Origin: Clostridiales bacterium
GTDB lineage: Bacteria > Bacillota > Clostridia > Christensenellales > Aristaeellaceae
Assembly: GCA_015056155.1 (NCBI GenBank)
Contig: SVGU01000009.1
Location: 1-51,299 of the forward strand
Direction: 5' to 3'
Length of the DNA: 51,299 nucleotides
Both the position numbers and the translations under genes were made by a program. Positions 36,425 through 44,745 of the stretch are shown piece after piece. The notes beneath the pieces were generated by a model. The model was given only the letters and a program-made list of their open reading frames with translations. It made no database searches and had not been told where the DNA came from. Position 1 is the stretch's first letter. Each line of letters begins with the position of its first letter.

Positions 36425-36907
36425 ATGTTGGGTATCATTATGTTCGTTGTTGCTGCGGGCTGTTCTGTTCCGTGTATCGTGCTGTTCTGCTCATCAATGT
36501 CTCAGATGGGGGTTACACTGAAGCTGGTCAGGAAGATCCTTGCCTGGGCGCTGATCATTGCGTTGGGAATCACTGGCGGATTGCTGATACTGACCCGGGA
36601 GCATGACCTGATGGGGTCATGGATGATGCAGGATAATATTCCGGCATCGGGTGGCCTGGTCAGTCGGATCAGCGCCTGGATGCTCACGAAGCTTTCGGCT
36701 TTGACAACTGAAATGACATTCACATTCGGCAGCACACATATGCTGATCGAGAGCGGCGGATCGATCACGGATTCCCATTTCTACTGGACATGGGACGATT
36801 ACGTGCATGTACCTGGGTACGGTGATTTCAACTATGTGATTTCCGGCGATACGCTGAGCCTGGTTGATGACAATGGCAGCATTACGTATTTCAGACGCGT
36901 GAAATAA
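36425..36907 (+). CDS. Small membrane protein with lipocalin-like C-terminal domain, unknown function
   Basis: 160 residues. Two hydrophobic segments (about 3-25 and 38-56) precede a beta-rich C-terminal part (about 62-160). That part has GSWMMQD, a MTFTFGS strand and an end GDTLSLVDDNGSITYFRRVK. The pattern resembles the G-x-W start and GxLxL/Y-F-R end of small lipocalin-like DUF5640-type domains. Base composition is A+T-richer than the flanking genes, hinting at acquisition or relaxed selection. AAGGTGGAG precedes the ATG. I do not recognise a specific family member. Confidence 0.6.
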   Translation: MLGIIMFVVAAGCSVPCIVLFCSSMSQMGVTLKLVRKILAWALIIALGITGGLLILTREHDLMGSWMMQDNIPASGGLVSRISAWMLTKLSALTTEMTFTFGSTHMLIESGGSITDSHFYWTWDDYVHVPGYGDFNYVISGDTLSLVDDNGSITYFRRVK

Positions 36908-36919
36908 ACGCAAAAATGC

Positions 36920-36948
36920 TTGACAAAACCGGAAACCGGGGCTATACT
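36920..36948 (+). promoter_or_regulatory. Promoter of the thrS T-box transcript
   Basis: TTGACA (36920-36925), a 17-base spacer, and TATACT (36943-36948). Confidence 0.88.
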
Positions 36949-36954
36949 TGTTCC

Positions 36955-37186
36955 ATCGTCTGAAATGACGGAGAAGAGTACCCGGCTCGAAAAGCCTGAC
37001 AGAGAGATGCATCATGGGCTGAAAGTGCATCGGCAGAGTAAAACCGGCGAAGACCACCTCCCGATCGGGCCGCGGGCTGCGCGTTACAGCGGCAAAGAGA
37101 ACCAAGCAGGGTGGAACCACGGGCTTTTCAAGAAGATTGATGATGCTCGTCCCTCACGCAATTTTTGCAGGAGGGACGAGCTTTTT
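36955..37186 (+). ncRNA. T-box riboswitch (threonine)
   Basis: The leader of thrS. The T-box core GCAGGGTGGAACCACGGG (about 37106-37123) matches the conserved antiterminator bulge, with the TGGA that pairs to a tRNA ending UCCA, as for known threonine leaders. A candidate ACC specifier is at 36980-36982 in the stem I region. The terminator stem GCTCGTCCCTC (37145-37155) with GAGGGACGAGC (37171-37181) is followed by TTTTT. Uncharged tRNA-Thr should favour antitermination. The 309-base gap before thrS is filled by this element. Confidence 0.93.
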
Positions 37187-37216
37187 CGTTCCTCAAAAAT
37201 GAAGGGAGGAACCCAC

Positions 37217-39019
37217 ATGAAGGTCATCTACAACGACGGTCACGCTGCCGAGTGCGCTCCGGAGGAGGAGCTGCATATCCTGCGGCATACGGCGGCGCAC
37301 ATCCTGGCGCAGGCCGTGCAGAACCTCTACCCCCAGGCGCATTTCGCCTACGGCCCCGCCACCGAGACGGGCTTCTACTATGACATTGATCTGGGCGATG
37401 TGAAGCTCACCGAGGATGATCTGCCCGCGATCGAAAAGGAAATGCAGGCCATCGTCAAGAAGAACCTGCCCATCAAGCCCTTCGCGCTGAGCCGCGACGA
37501 GGCCATCAAGCTGATGCAGGAGCGCGGCGAAAGCTACAAGGTCGAGCACATCGCCGACCTGGCGGAGGACGTGACGCTCACCTTCTTCCAGCAGGGCGAC
37601 TATATCGACATGTGCGTCGGTCCGCACCTGTGCTACACCAAGGCGCTCAAGGCCTTCAAGCTGACGGCCATCTCCGGCGCCTACTGGAAGAACGACAAGA
37701 ACAACAAGATGCTCACCCGCATCCGCGGCACGGCCTTCGCCACCAAGGATGAGCTGGAGGCCTACATCAAGCAGCAGGAAGAAGCCCGCAAGCGCGACCA
37801 CAACAAGCTCGGCCGCGAGCTGGAGTACTTCACCACCGTCGATGCCATCGGCCAGGGCCTGCCGGTCCTGCTGCCCAAGGGCGCCCGCGTCATCCAGCTG
37901 CTGCAGCGCTGGGTCGAGGACGAGGAGCAGAAGCGCGGCTATCTGCTGACCAAGACGCCTCTGTTCGCCAAGTCCGACCTGTACAAGATCTCCGGCCACT
38001 GGGATCACTACCTGGACGGTATGTTCGTCCTGGGCGATCCCACGGACGAGACGAAGGAATGCTTCGCCCTGCGTCCCATGACCTGCCCCTTCCAGTATCA
38101 GGTGTACCTGAACCGCGCCCGCTCCTACCGCGATCTGCCGATGCGTCTGGGCGAGACGTCCACGCTGTTCCGCAACGAGGATTCCGGCGAAATGCACGGT
38201 CTGATCCGCGTGCGTCAGTTCACCATCTCCGAGGGCCATCTGGTGCTGCGTCCCGAGCAGCTGGAGGAGGAGTTCCGCGGCTGTCTGGAGCTGGCCAAGC
38301 ACATGCTGGGCACCGTCGGCATGCTGGAGAACTGCTCCTTCCGCTTCAGCCAGTGGGATCCTGCCCGCGCCGGCATCAAGTACGAGGGCACGGCGGAGCA
38401 GTGGGAGGAAGCCCAGCGCATCATGGGCGAGATCCTGGACAACCTCGGCGTCGAGTATGAGATCGGCATCGACGAGGCTGCCTTCTACGGCCCCAAGCTG
38501 GACATCCAGTACAAGAACGTCTTCGGCAAGGAAGACACCATCGTCACCATCCAGATCGACATGCTCCTGGCGCAGAAGTTTGGCATGGAGTACACCGACA
38601 CGGACGGCAAGAAGAAGATCCCCTACATCATCCACCGCACGTCCCTGGGCTGCTACGAGCGCACGCTGGCCTACCTGATCGAGCGCTATGCCGGCGCGCT
38701 GCCCATGTGGATGGCGCCCGAGCAGGTGCGCATCCTGACCATCACCGAGCGCAGCGACGACTGGGCCTATGAGCTCAAGGCGAAGCTGGAGGCCGAGGGC
38801 ATCCGCGCGGAGGTCGATCCCCGCAACGAGAAGATCGGCTTCAAGATCCGCGAGGCGCAGCTGGAGAAGGTGCCCTACATGGTGGTGCTGGGCGACAAGG
38901 AAGTCGAGGACAAGGTCGTTGCCCTGCGCGACCGCAAGGGCGGCAACCACGGCGTGATGAGCGTGGAGGAAATGATGGCCCGCTTCCGCAAGGAAATCGA
39001 CGAAAAGCTGCACGACTGA
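37217..39019 (+). CDS. thrS: Threonyl-tRNA synthetase
   Basis: 600 residues. The N-terminus is MKVIYNDGHAAECAPEEE and passes at once into the editing-domain start ILRHTAAHILAQAV. A full TGS domain of about 60 residues is therefore missing. Editing domain (SAD), class II catalytic core and C-terminal anticodon-binding domain are all present. The core has RPMTCPFQYQVY (zinc Cys), GLIRVRQFTISEGH (motif 2 region), LDIQYKN and IHRTSLGCYER. It charges tRNA-Thr. The start at 37217 follows AAGGGAGG; no upstream in-frame start restores a TGS domain. Controlled by the T-box. Confidence 0.96.
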   Translation: MKVIYNDGHAAECAPEEELHILRHTAAHILAQAVQNLYPQAHFAYGPATETGFYYDIDLGDVKLTEDDLPAIEKEMQAIVKKNLPIKPFALSRDEAIKLMQERGESYKVEHIADLAEDVTLTFFQQGDYIDMCVGPHLCYTKALKAFKLTAISGAYWKNDKNNKMLTRIRGTAFATKDELEAYIKQQEEARKRDHNKLGRELEYFTTVDAIGQGLPVLLPKGARVIQLLQRWVEDEEQKRGYLLTKTPLFAKSDLYKISGHWDHYLDGMFVLGDPTDETKECFALRPMTCPFQYQVYLNRARSYRDLPMRLGETSTLFRNEDSGEMHGLIRVRQFTISEGHLVLRPEQLEEEFRGCLELAKHMLGTVGMLENCSFRFSQWDPARAGIKYEGTAEQWEEAQRIMGEILDNLGVEYEIGIDEAAFYGPKLDIQYKNVFGKEDTIVTIQIDMLLAQKFGMEYTDTDGKKKIPYIIHRTSLGCYERTLAYLIERYAGALPMWMAPEQVRILTITERSDDWAYELKAKLEAEGIRAEVDPRNEKIGFKIREAQLEKVPYMVVLGDKEVEDKVVALRDRKGGNHGVMSVEEMMARFRKEIDEKLHD

Positions 39020-39029
39020 TCGAACTGCC

Positions 39030-39061
39030 AAGGCGCGGAGCAACTGGTCTCCGCGCCTTTT
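39030..39061 (+). terminator. Rho-independent terminator after thrS
   Basis: AGGCGCGGAG (39031-39040) pairs with CTCCGCGCCT (39049-39058), followed by TTT. Confidence 0.88.
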
Positions 39062-39077
39062 CCGGCGGAGGAAATGC

Positions 39078-40052
39078 ATGAAGAAGCTTCTCATGACCCT
39101 GATGACGCTGCTGCTGCTGCTGCCTGCTGCGGCAGTGTGCGGGGAGGTGCAGCAGCCGCTGTACCGGGCGAAAATGGCCAAGGAATCCAAAATGCGCGCC
39201 GAGCCCTCCACTTCCTCAAAGTTTCTGGGAACGGTCCCGGACGGCGCGGTGATCGTGATCTACGAGTGGGGCGAGGAGTGGTCTCTGTGCGGGTACGGTG
39301 AAAAGACCGGCTACCTCCTGACGAACCGCTTCTATGAGCTGTGGCGGCTCGGCAGCGCGGCGCTGCCCGGCATGCAGTTCCTGGACGGCGTGGCGCTGAT
39401 TACCCGGGAGGTCCATGTGGAGAACGATGACAAGTCCTCCGGCGACCTGTTCAACGGCATCGACCTCGTGCCGGGCGATGTGATCGCCGCCTGCTCGGAG
39501 GCGGGAGATATCCCGTTCCGGCGGGCGATCCTGACCCTGCCGGCGGATTCGTACGAGTTCGCGCCCTTCGCGGCGCCCGAAACCGCTGCCCCGGGCGATA
39601 TGCTCTACGCCTTCACGACCTACTACAACGATTCTGTCGGCGGCGATCTGGCGGCGGAGCGGCGCTACAACATTGAGCTCGCGGCGCAGCGCCTGAACGG
39701 TCAGGTGCTGGCGGCAGGGGAGCAGTTCTCCTACAACGAAGTCTGCGGACCCTATGAGGTCTCCAACGGCTACGTCCGCGCCCCCAACATCAGCCGCAGC
39801 GGCTACGGCGTGGGCGGAGGCGTGTGCCAGCTCAGCACGACGCTGTTTGAGGCGATCCTGGGCCTGGAAATGCAGCTGGACCAGTGGGAGGTGCACCAGA
39901 CCAGCGGCGTGAAGTATGCGCCCCTCAACTATGACGCGGCGGTTGGCAGCGTCAAGGATCTGCGGTTCACCAATACCCTCGGGGTCCCCGTCCGCATCGA
40001 GGTGCGCACCCAGCGCGGCGCGCTCACGGTGTATCTGTACAGGGCTGAATGA
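39078..40052 (+). CDS. VanW family protein with SH3-like domain, secreted
   Basis: 324 residues. Signal peptide (1-21, KKLLMTLMTLLLLLPAAA). An SH3b-like domain (about 28-90) has SKMRAEPSTSSKFLGTVPDG. A linker of about 60 residues precedes the VanW domain (about 165-324), marked by GEQFSYNEVCGPYEVSNGY, APNISRSGYGVGGGVCQLST and TNTLGVPVRIEV. VanW proteins are found in vancomycin-resistance and peptidoglycan-related loci, but their function is not established. Only 58 bases separate it from thrS, with a terminator between, so expression is unclear. Expected outside the membrane. Confidence 0.88.
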   Translation: MKKLLMTLMTLLLLLPAAAVCGEVQQPLYRAKMAKESKMRAEPSTSSKFLGTVPDGAVIVIYEWGEEWSLCGYGEKTGYLLTNRFYELWRLGSAALPGMQFLDGVALITREVHVENDDKSSGDLFNGIDLVPGDVIAACSEAGDIPFRRAILTLPADSYEFAPFAAPETAAPGDMLYAFTTYYNDSVGGDLAAERRYNIELAAQRLNGQVLAAGEQFSYNEVCGPYEVSNGYVRAPNISRSGYGVGGGVCQLSTTLFEAILGLEMQLDQWEVHQTSGVKYAPLNYDAAVGSVKDLRFTNTLGVPVRIEVRTQRGALTVYLYRAE

Positions 40053-40061
40053 GCCGGAAAG

Positions 40062-40092
40062 AAGCGTGAAGCATCGGTCTTCGCGCTTTTTT
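40062..40092 (+). terminator. Rho-independent terminator after vanW-like gene
   Basis: AAGCGTGAAG (40062-40071) pairs with CTTCGCGCTT (40079-40088) with one G-T pair, followed by a T-run. Confidence 0.78.
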
Positions 40093-40116
40093 CTTGTAAA
40101 TAGCGCGTTTCGGCGG

Positions 40117-40145
40117 TTGAAAAATCTGTTGTGACAGATTATAAT
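40117..40145 (+). promoter_or_regulatory. Promoter of the DUF2461 gene with palindrome between hexamers
   Basis: TTGAAA (40117-40122), a 17-base spacer, and TATAAT (40140-40145). The spacer is almost filled by the perfect inverted repeat AATCTGT-TGTG-ACAGATT (40123-40140), a good candidate operator. Confidence 0.75.
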
Positions 40146-40171
40146 ATAGAGGTAAGTTCAGGAGGTGCGTT

Positions 40172-40867
40172 ATGTTCACCGGATTCCCGGAGGAAACGCT
40201 GCAGTTCTTTCTTGATATCCGTTTCCACAATGACAAGGCGTATTTTGCCGAAAACAAGCCGCGATACGAGCGGGACGTGAAGGCGGTGTTCCACAGCTTC
40301 ATCGAAGCGCTTGCGCCGACGATGCAGTCGATCGATCCGCTGATGGAGATCCGCCCCTACAAGTGCCTGGCGCGGATCCACCGCGATACCCGCTTCTCCC
40401 GGGACAAGTCGCCCTTCCGTGATCACCTGTGGCTTTGCTTCCGCAGGGCGGCGGAGCCGAGGGAGGGAAGCGTCAACTTCTTCTTCGAGCTCGGCCCGAC
40501 GACGCTGGGCTGGGGCATGGGCACATGGGGCGAGAATCGTCCGATGATGGATGTGTTCCGGCGGCAGATCGCGGCTGACCCTGCGAAGGCGGCGAAGATC
40601 GTTGCGTCCTGCCATCTGGAGGAGAGGGACTTCGGCGTGTTCGGCACCGCGTGGAAGCGCATGGAGGTGCCATCCCAGATCCCGCTGGGGCTGCGCGGAT
40701 GGTACACGATGCGCGAGGTCTACGTGGGCAAGCAGCATCCGGACATGAGCATCATCGGCAGTCCCTCGATCCTCGAGCAGGTGCGGGAGGACTTCGAGGC
40801 CCTTGCGCCGCTGTATCGTATGCTGCGCGGCGCATATGACGAGGCTGCGAACGATCAGAGTATGTAA
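40172..40867 (+). CDS. DUF2461 family protein
   Basis: 231 residues, the full length of this family. Landmarks are LQFFLDIRFHNDKAYFAEN, the RIHRDTRFSRDKSPFRDHLW segment near 70-90, FFFELGPTTLGWGMGTW, and VPLGLRGWY-like SQIPLGLRGWYTMREVYVG. The family has no established activity. It has a promoter carrying a palindrome and AGGAGG before the ATG. The phosphohexomutase follows after 36 bases and may be cotranscribed. Confidence 0.88.
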   Translation: MFTGFPEETLQFFLDIRFHNDKAYFAENKPRYERDVKAVFHSFIEALAPTMQSIDPLMEIRPYKCLARIHRDTRFSRDKSPFRDHLWLCFRRAAEPREGSVNFFFELGPTTLGWGMGTWGENRPMMDVFRRQIAADPAKAAKIVASCHLEERDFGVFGTAWKRMEVPSQIPLGLRGWYTMREVYVGKQHPDMSIIGSPSILEQVREDFEALAPLYRMLRGAYDEAANDQSM

Positions 40868-40903
40868 ACAACATTGAGCATAAGCGAACAGGAGGTCATC
40901 ACA

Positions 40904-42415
40904 ATGGATTGGATGAAGCTGAAGAGCGGCTCCGACGTGCGCGGCACGGCGGTGGGCGAGAACAAGAACCTGACCCCGGAGATCGCGACCTGTCTGGGCA
41001 TGGCGTTTGCGAACTTCCTGGCGGAGCGCCTGGAAAAGCCCGTGAGCGAGGTCACGGTCGCCATCGGCCGTGACAGCCGCATTTCCGGCCCGGCCCTGCT
41101 GCAGGCTGCGGCGGAGGGCGTGGCGAAGGCCGGCGCGAACGTGCTGAACTTCGGCATGTGCTCCACCCCCGCGATGTACATGAGCATCATCACGCCCGGC
41201 TTCGAGCCCGACGGCTCTGTCATGATCACCGCGAGCCATCATCCCTATGACAAGAACGGCCTGAAGTTCTTCGTGAAGGAAGGCGGCCTGGATGGCAAGC
41301 AGGTCGGCAAGCTGATCGAAATGGCCTCCGGCTATCAGCCCGACGGCGTTGAACTGACCGGCACGATCGTGGAGAAGCCCTTCCTGCCCACCTACAAGGA
41401 GCAGCTGGCGGACCGCATCCGCCGCGGCCTGGGCACCGATGTGCAGAAGCCGCTGCTGGGCCTGCATGTGGTGGTCGACGCAGGCAACGGCGCCGGCGGC
41501 TTCTATGCGGAGCTGATGGAGGAGCTGGGCGCCTGGACCGAGGGCAGCCAGTTCCTTGAGCCGGACGGCATGTTCCCCAACCATGTGCCCAATCCCGAGA
41601 ACGCGCAGGCTATGGCCTCCATTTCCGAGGCTGTCCGGAAGGCCGGCGCCGACCTTGGCGTGATCTTCGATACCGACTGCGACCGCGCTGCTGTGGTCGA
41701 TTACGACGGCAGCGAAATCAACCGCAACCGCCTGATCGCCCTGATCTCCGCGATCCTGCTGGACGAGAAGCCCGGTCAGACCATCGTGACCGACTCCGTG
41801 ACCAGCGCGGGCCTGAAGAAGTTCATCAACGACTGGGGCGGAGAGCACTACCGCTACAAGCGCGGCTACCGCAACGTCATCGACGAGGCGATCCGCCTGA
41901 ACGAGGAAGGCGTGTCCTGCCCGCTGGCCATCGAAACCAGCGGCCACGCGGCGCTGAAGGAGAATCACTTCCTGGATGACGGCATGTACCTGGTCACGGT
42001 CCTGATCGTCCGCGCGATGAAGCTCAAGCAGGAGGGCAAGAACCTCGGCTCCCTGATCGCCGATCTGCAGGAGCCCGTGGAGAGCAAGGAGATCCGCCTG
42101 AACATCACGGCGGAGGACTTCCGCGACGCGGGCAAGGTCGCCATCCAGAAGGTGCTGGATCACGCCAGCTATGCCGACGACTGGCACATCGCGCCCGACA
42201 ACCGCGAGGGCGTGCGCATCTCCTTCGACCTGGGCGACGGGATGGACAACGGCTGGTTCCTGCTGCGTCTGTCCGTGCATGACCCGGTGCTGCCGCTGAA
42301 TGTGGAGAGCGACGTGCCCGGCGGCGTCAAGAGCATGCTGAGCGCGCTGTATGACGTCCTGAAGGATTGCGAGGGCATCGACTTCGCACCGATCCTGAAG
42401 GCCATCGAGGCATAA
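40904..42415 (+). CDS. Phosphomannomutase/phosphoglucomutase family protein
   Basis: 503 residues of the alpha-D-phosphohexomutase family. The phosphoserine loop is MITASHHPYDKNGL with Ser111. The metal loop is DTDCDRAAV and the sugar-binding loop is ETSGHAALKEN. The N-terminus KSGSDVRGTA is the usual GxDxRG start. The His in ASHHP, where Asn is common, is seen in a clostridial subgroup. It interconverts hexose 1- and 6-phosphates for nucleotide-sugar supply; sugar not determinable. AGGAGG sits before the ATG at 40904. It is distinct from the glmM gene at 9917. Confidence 0.9.
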   Translation: MDWMKLKSGSDVRGTAVGENKNLTPEIATCLGMAFANFLAERLEKPVSEVTVAIGRDSRISGPALLQAAAEGVAKAGANVLNFGMCSTPAMYMSIITPGFEPDGSVMITASHHPYDKNGLKFFVKEGGLDGKQVGKLIEMASGYQPDGVELTGTIVEKPFLPTYKEQLADRIRRGLGTDVQKPLLGLHVVVDAGNGAGGFYAELMEELGAWTEGSQFLEPDGMFPNHVPNPENAQAMASISEAVRKAGADLGVIFDTDCDRAAVVDYDGSEINRNRLIALISAILLDEKPGQTIVTDSVTSAGLKKFINDWGGEHYRYKRGYRNVIDEAIRLNEEGVSCPLAIETSGHAALKENHFLDDGMYLVTVLIVRAMKLKQEGKNLGSLIADLQEPVESKEIRLNITAEDFRDAGKVAIQKVLDHASYADDWHIAPDNREGVRISFDLGDGMDNGWFLLRLSVHDPVLPLNVESDVPGGVKSMLSALYDVLKDCEGIDFAPILKAIEA

Positions 42416-42428
42416 TCAATACAGAAAT

Positions 42429-42450
42429 GGGACGCGGCAGACACTTCGAC
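42429..42450 (+). other. Strong stem-loop without T-tract
   Basis: GGGACGCGGC (42429-42438) pairs with GCCGCGTCCC (42441-42450 region) just before the MazG-like gene. Without a T-run it is more likely an mRNA processing or stability element than a full terminator. Confidence 0.55.
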
Positions 42451-42479
42451 GCCGCGTCCCGCTTCATATGGAGGACAAG

Positions 42480-42812
42480 ATGAGGATCGACGATTATCAG
42501 AAGGAAGCGATGACGCTTCTGAACCCGGCGCTGACGGAGCAGGATGTGCTGATGAATTCGCTGATGGGCCTGTGCGGCGAGGCGGGCGAGGCGATCGACC
42601 TGATGAAGAAGCACCTGTACCAGGGGCATGAGCTGGACCGGGCGAAGCTCGTCAAGGAGCTGGGCGACATTGCCTGGTACCTCGCCGAGGCCGCGACCGG
42701 GCTGGACATGCTGCTGTCTGAGATCCTGCAGGGCAATCTGGACAAGCTGCACAAGCGCTACCCGCAGGGCTTCGACACCCAGCGCTCGCAGCACCGGGAG
42801 CAGGACGCATGA
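42480..42812 (+). CDS. MazG-like nucleotide pyrophosphohydrolase
   Basis: 110 residues of the all-alpha NTP pyrophosphatase fold. The family motif GLCGEAGEAIDLMKKH gives the first metal-binding Glu residues, and KELGDIAWYLAEAA gives the second (Glu and Asp). Single-domain forms hydrolyse (d)NTPs to the monophosphate and act in pool housekeeping. The start at 42480 follows GGAGGA; an in-frame ATG at 42468 lies before that site. The stop overlaps the Nudix gene start by four bases (ATGA), so it is coupled. Confidence 0.88.
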   Translation: MRIDDYQKEAMTLLNPALTEQDVLMNSLMGLCGEAGEAIDLMKKHLYQGHELDRAKLVKELGDIAWYLAEAATGLDMLLSEILQGNLDKLHKRYPQGFDTQRSQHREQDA

Positions 42813-43276
42813 AGCAGCTCAATGTCATCATCGTGTACCACCCCGACGGGGAGCGCGTGCTTATGTGCCAACGCCGCAAGCCGCCGTATCAGGGGCTGTA
42901 CAACCTTGTCGGCGGCAAGGCGGAGCCGGGTGAGGACGGCCTGGCTGCGGCGTACCGGGAGCTTCAGGAGGAGACCGGCATCACGGGGCAGGAGATCGTG
43001 CTGACCCGCCTGATGGATTTCCGCTATCATTACTGCGATATCGAGCTGCAGGTCTATGCCGGCGCGCTGAAGCGGGAGGTCGTCCTGCGGGAGGAGCTCA
43101 ATCCGCTCTGCTGGATGCCCCTGACGGAGAATTTCTTCGACAGCGCCCGTTTCGCCGGAGACGGCAACATCGGCCACATGCTCGAAATCGTCCGGCACGA
43201 CATGCCGCAGCTGATGACGGCGGAGGCGCATATCGCCCCGGCACAGAAGGGAGAAGCATCATGCGACACGAAATGA
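42809..43276 (+). CDS. Nudix hydrolase
   Basis: 155 residues with an intact Nudix box: GGKAEPGEDGLAAAYRELQE followed by ETGI, containing the RELQEE metal-binding Glu residues. The fold starts NVIIVYHPDGERVLMCQRRK, close to MutT-like and 8-oxo-dGTPase-like proteins that hydrolyse nucleoside diphosphates linked to another group. Substrate not determinable. Overlaps the MazG-like gene by four bases upstream and the ASCH-GNAT gene by 16 bases downstream. The three genes form one translational unit. Confidence 0.9.
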   Translation: MKQLNVIIVYHPDGERVLMCQRRKPPYQGLYNLVGGKAEPGEDGLAAAYRELQEETGITGQEIVLTRLMDFRYHYCDIELQVYAGALKREVVLREELNPLCWMPLTENFFDSARFAGDGNIGHMLEIVRHDMPQLMTAEAHIAPAQKGEASCDTK

Positions 43277-44106
43277 ACCTGCGCCCCAAGCCCTTCGAGG
43301 CCATCGCGTCGGGCAGGAAGACCTACGAACTCCGCCTCTTTGACGAAAAGCGAAGAGCGATCCGCGTCGGCGACGAGATCGTATTCAGGCGCACGACGGA
43401 CGAAGCAGCTGTTCCGGTGACTGTGACGAGCCTGCAGACCTTCCCGGACTTTGCGGCGCTGTATGCGGCGCTTCCGCTGCTGCAGTGCGGCTATACGCCG
43501 GAAAACGTGCACCGCGCGGATCCGAAGGACATGGAGGCATACTACACCCCGGCGCAGCAGGCGGAATACGGCGTGCTGGCCATCGGGATCGAGCGGCTGC
43601 GCTGCCCGCTGGAGAAGCTCGCAGGGATCTATCAGGTGCGCGAGCTCACCGGGGACGATGTGCCGGAAATGCTGCGCCTGGCACAGGGAAATCCGCTGTA
43701 TTATGAGCACATGAAGCTGCGCCCGACGATGGAGAACATCGCGGAGACGCTGCAGGCGCTGCCGCCCCGGCGGACGCTGGCGGACAAGCAGTTCTTCGGC
43801 TGGTTCCGGGAGGGAAGGCTGATCGCCATGATGGACCTGATCCTGCGGCACCCGAAGGAGGACATGGCCTTCATCGGTTGGTTCATGGTGGACGCCGCTG
43901 AGCAGCACCGCGGGCTTGGCCGCCGCCTGGTGGAGGAGACGCTGGTGCTCCTTGCGTCCCAGGGGTACCGGGAGGTACGCCTCGGACGGGTGGAGGGAAA
44001 CCCGCAGAGCGAGCGCTTCTGGCATGCCTGCGGCTTTGCGGAAAACGGCCTGGGCTATGACACGGATGATTATCATGTGACGGTCATGTCAAAAACGATC
44101 GGCTGA
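43261..44106 (+). CDS. ASCH domain fused to GNAT acetyltransferase
   Basis: 281 residues. Residues 1-113 are an ASCH domain of the PUA fold, with the typical NLRPKPFEAIASGRKTYELR start, VGDEIVFRR, and a GVLAIGIERL end. Residues about 125-281 are a GNAT N-acetyltransferase with VRELTGDDVPEMLRL and the acetyl-CoA loop AEQHRGLGRRLVEE, plus HACGFAENG near the end. ASCH domains are predicted to bind RNA or nucleobases. The fusion suggests acetylation of an RNA-associated or nucleotide-linked target, which is inference. It overlaps the Nudix gene by 16 bases. Confidence 0.88.
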   Translation: MRHEMNLRPKPFEAIASGRKTYELRLFDEKRRAIRVGDEIVFRRTTDEAAVPVTVTSLQTFPDFAALYAALPLLQCGYTPENVHRADPKDMEAYYTPAQQAEYGVLAIGIERLRCPLEKLAGIYQVRELTGDDVPEMLRLAQGNPLYYEHMKLRPTMENIAETLQALPPRRTLADKQFFGWFREGRLIAMMDLILRHPKEDMAFIGWFMVDAAEQHRGLGRRLVEETLVLLASQGYREVRLGRVEGNPQSERFWHACGFAENGLGYDTDDYHVTVMSKTIG

Positions 44107-44120
44107 AGCTGAGAACAGCA

Positions 44121-44170
44121 AAACAAGAGCGCACCTGCTGTCCCTTTGGGGCGACGGCGGGTGCGCTTTC
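44121..44170. terminator. Bidirectional terminator between convergent genes
   Basis: AGCGCACC (44128-44135) pairs with GGTGCGCT (44160-44167), with a further inner stem. TTT follows on the plus strand and a T-rich TTGTTTTG on the minus strand. Confidence 0.75.
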
Positions 44171-44200
44171 GCTTAGTGATTTAACCGGTACACGGCTTGA

Positions 44201-44731
44201 TCAGCCGCGCAGCTTTTTGGACAGGAACAGCACCAGATCGTCGTCGATGGTGCAGACCGTCTCGTACTGGACGCACTGCTTGCCCTGATACCACACGCCG
44301 GAGCCGTCGGGAATGTACCCGCGCTTCACATACATGCGCTGGGCGGTTCCGTAGGCGTCGCACAGGCCGACGCCGAGACAGACGGTGTCCGAAAATGCTG
44401 CGGCAAGCTTCTCCGCCGTGTCCATCAGGCGGTTGCCGATCCCCCTGCGCTGATACTTCTTCAGCACGTTGAAATCGTGGATCTCTGGAATGCCGCTGCC
44501 TTTGAACGGGCCGCCATGAGCGTCCCTGTACAGATACACGGATCCGGCCGGGTCTCCCCGGTATACGGCGGTCAGGGCGATGCACTTTCCGTCCGCCTGA
44601 TCCTTCAGGTACGGCAGGTAGTCGCTGGCGTCGCTGTGCCAGCCCTGGGCGTTGAACGCTGCGGAGAGGAGCGCGGTATCCGCCTCCTCCATGTCGCGGA
44701 TGACAAGATCCGCATCCTCGTAGTAGATCAT
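44201..44731 (-). CDS. GNAT family N-acetyltransferase
   Basis: 176 residues. The GNAT core shows LVIRDMEEADTALL at the N-terminus, AGSVYLYRD, and the acetyl-CoA loop KKYQRRGIGNRLMD, then YVKRGYIPDG near the end. Substrate unknown. The start at 44731 follows AAGGAGG; an upstream open extension overlaps tmcAL and has no supporting ribosome-binding site. It lies 14 bases after tmcAL, so it is the last gene of the thioesterase-tmcAL-GNAT operon. Base composition is normal for the region. Confidence 0.85.
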   Translation of the reverse strand: MIYYEDADLVIRDMEEADTALLSAAFNAQGWHSDASDYLPYLKDQADGKCIALTAVYRGDPAGSVYLYRDAHGGPFKGSGIPEIHDFNVLKKYQRRGIGNRLMDTAEKLAAAFSDTVCLGVGLCDAYGTAQRMYVKRGYIPDGSGVWYQGKQCVQYETVCTIDDDLVLFLSKKLRG

Positions 44732-44745
44732 GGTTTTCCTCCTTG

